Made by a program: the position numbers and the translations under genes. This document shows positions 4,980-5,411 of a stretch of DNA of 5,411 nt, in pieces. This DNA is from Clostridiales bacterium (GTDB lineage Bacteria > Bacillota > Clostridia > Christensenellales > Borkfalkiaceae): NCBI GenBank assembly GCA_003503945.1, contig DOCD01000164.1, forward strand, positions 1-5,411, in the 5' to 3' direction. The notes under the pieces were generated by a model. The model was not told where the DNA came from. It searched no databases and worked only from the letters and a program-made list of their open reading frames with translations. Position 1 is the stretch's first letter; the number at the start of each line of letters is the position of its first letter.

Positions 4980-5393
4980 TTAAGAAAAATCATCCTGCGC
5001 CGAACTGATGCGGACGAGTTCGAAGATGGTATCAAGAGCCGCCTTCGAGTTTATATCACGAAGGCGCAAAAGGATTTCAATTTTAGTGCGGGTCGGTTCG
5101 GAAACATCCGGAGATAGCGACTGCGTAACATCGCCATCATTATGGCGCGTCTCGGTCATCCAATCTCCGCGAAGAGAATCGACAAAGCCGTTGAACATTT
5201 CCTCGGGCGATTTGCCGAGAAGATAGTCGACGGATACGCCGAAGTAGGATGAAAGGGCAACAGCCTGCGGGGTGCTTAATTTGCGCTCGCCTTTTTCGAG
5301 ACGAGCAATCGTAGTGTGCGAAAAGCCAGTGGCGAGCGCAAGGGCGCGAACCGAAAGACCGCGTAATTCGCGTAATTCTTTAACTCTGTGCAT
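4980..5393 (-). CDS. Cro/CI-type helix-turn-helix regulator
   Basis: The 137-residue product is a cytoplasmic DNA-binding repressor of the XRE class. The N-terminal HTH_3 domain spans about residues 2-60. It runs from VKELRELRGLSVRALALATG through the recognition helix HTTIARLEKGERKLS to the closing FGVSVDYLLGKSPEE, which is characteristic of phage and conjugative-element repressors. Residues 61-137 are an unassigned tail: a polar linker (80-103), a helical stretch (KIEILLRLRDINSKAALDTI, 104-123), and the ending QDDFS. It could serve dimerisation. The chosen start is the ATG at 5393, because AAGGAGG (5405-5399) lies five bases before it. The longer frame begins with a TTG at 5408 that would place this ribosome binding site inside the gene. 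The recombinase starts 21 bp after its stop, so the pair is probably one operon. Control of excision or of its own promoter is likely, but no operator is visible before the window ends. Confidence 0.9.
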   Translation of the reverse strand: MHRVKELRELRGLSVRALALATGFSHTTIARLEKGERKLSTPQAVALSSYFGVSVDYLLGKSPEEMFNGFVDSLRGDWMTETRHNDGDVTQSLSPDVSEPTRTKIEILLRLRDINSKAALDTIFELVRISSAQDDFS

Positions 5394-5398
5394 AGAGA

Positions 5399-5405
5399 CC
5401 TCCTT
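5399..5405 (-). promoter_or_regulatory. Ribosome binding site that fixes the regulator start
   Basis: AAGGAGG on the - strand, five bases before the ATG at 5393-5391, is a near-perfect Shine-Dalgarno sequence. It rules in favour of the ATG over the upstream in-frame TTG at 5408-5406. Confidence 0.85.
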
Positions 5406-5411
5406 CAAAGA

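Larger units (their letters stand above)
3401..5411. mobile_element. One end of an integrated serine-recombinase element
   Basis: The recombinase and its regulator, both on the - strand, are visibly richer in G+C than the left part of the window and abut a broken IS gene. This is the usual layout of the integrase end of a prophage, integrative conjugative element or mobilisable transposon of the serine recombinase type. The cargo lies beyond position 5411, so the class of element cannot be decided. Confidence 0.68.

Noticed and set aside
4086..5226. Open frames on the + strand within the recombinase and regulator region (for example 4347-4730 and 4734-5117)
   Set aside because: They lie antisense to strongly recognisable genes, have no convincing ribosome binding sites, and their products resemble nothing known; long chance frames are expected in this G+C-richer region.
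5394..5408. Longer regulator starting at TTG (MKEVSM...)
   Set aside because: The AAGGAGG ribosome binding site lies inside these five codons and is ideally spaced for the ATG at 5393; the extension is not needed for the HTH fold.
1..5411. tRNA genes, rRNA, CRISPR arrays or a tRNA-type attachment site
   Set aside because: No cloverleaf-like segment, no regularly spaced direct repeats and no rRNA-like sequence were seen on either strand.

Overview
The window reads as low-to-moderate-GC Firmicutes DNA, most likely a gut-type Clostridia relative. This is inferred from the AGGAGG-type ribosome binding sites, the sigma-A-like promoters, the A/T-rich intergenic regions with hairpin-plus-T terminators, and the style of the proteins. 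I cannot name a species. The left part (about 1-3400) looks like resident sequence. The right part (about 3400-5411) is visibly richer in G+C and looks like one end of an integrated element.

Layout, left to right. (1) Positions 31-1901 hold a two-gene + strand cassette: a secreted papain-fold (C39/C10-like) cysteine peptidase-like protein, followed 8 bp later by a single-pass membrane protein of unknown function. A hairpin closes the cassette. (2) Positions 1994-2630 hold a self-contained unit for a family I inorganic pyrophosphatase (ppa), with its own promoter and a very strong terminator. (3) Positions 2617-2965 have no conventional gene but are densely structured. A + strand promoter candidate leads to a 34-codon ORF with an excellent ribosome binding site. 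A near-consensus - strand promoter points back toward it. A hairpin with T-rich tails on both strands lies where the two transcripts would meet. The 5' leaders of both predicted transcripts carry the same roughly 35-bp motif, as an inverted repeat in the DNA. The layout resembles a type I toxin-antitoxin or convergent small-RNA locus, but I cannot assign it to a known family. (4) Positions 2987-3020 hold a GC-rich + strand terminator. (5) Positions 3031-3400 hold the left part of an IS200/IS605-type insertion sequence, with its end hairpin, a stem that buries the transposase ribosome binding site, and the first 81 codons of tnpA, including the HUH motif. (6) At about 3395-3403 tnpA stops abruptly and runs into the 3' end of a large serine recombinase gene on the - strand. 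That gene lies 21 bp downstream of a Cro/CI-type regulator (4980-5393, - strand).

The most interesting reading is that the tnpA/recombinase junction is an attachment-site junction. A serine-recombinase element would have integrated into the tnpA gene of an IS200-like element, with the crossover inside the 3' end of the recombinase reading frame. In the integrated state the recombinase frame runs on through the antisense strand of tnpA and gains a tail of about 94 residues, very hydrophobic in part, that cannot be native. The C-terminus, and possibly the stability or activity, of the recombinase would then differ between the integrated and excised states. The regulator and recombinase probably form a small operon controlling integration and excision.
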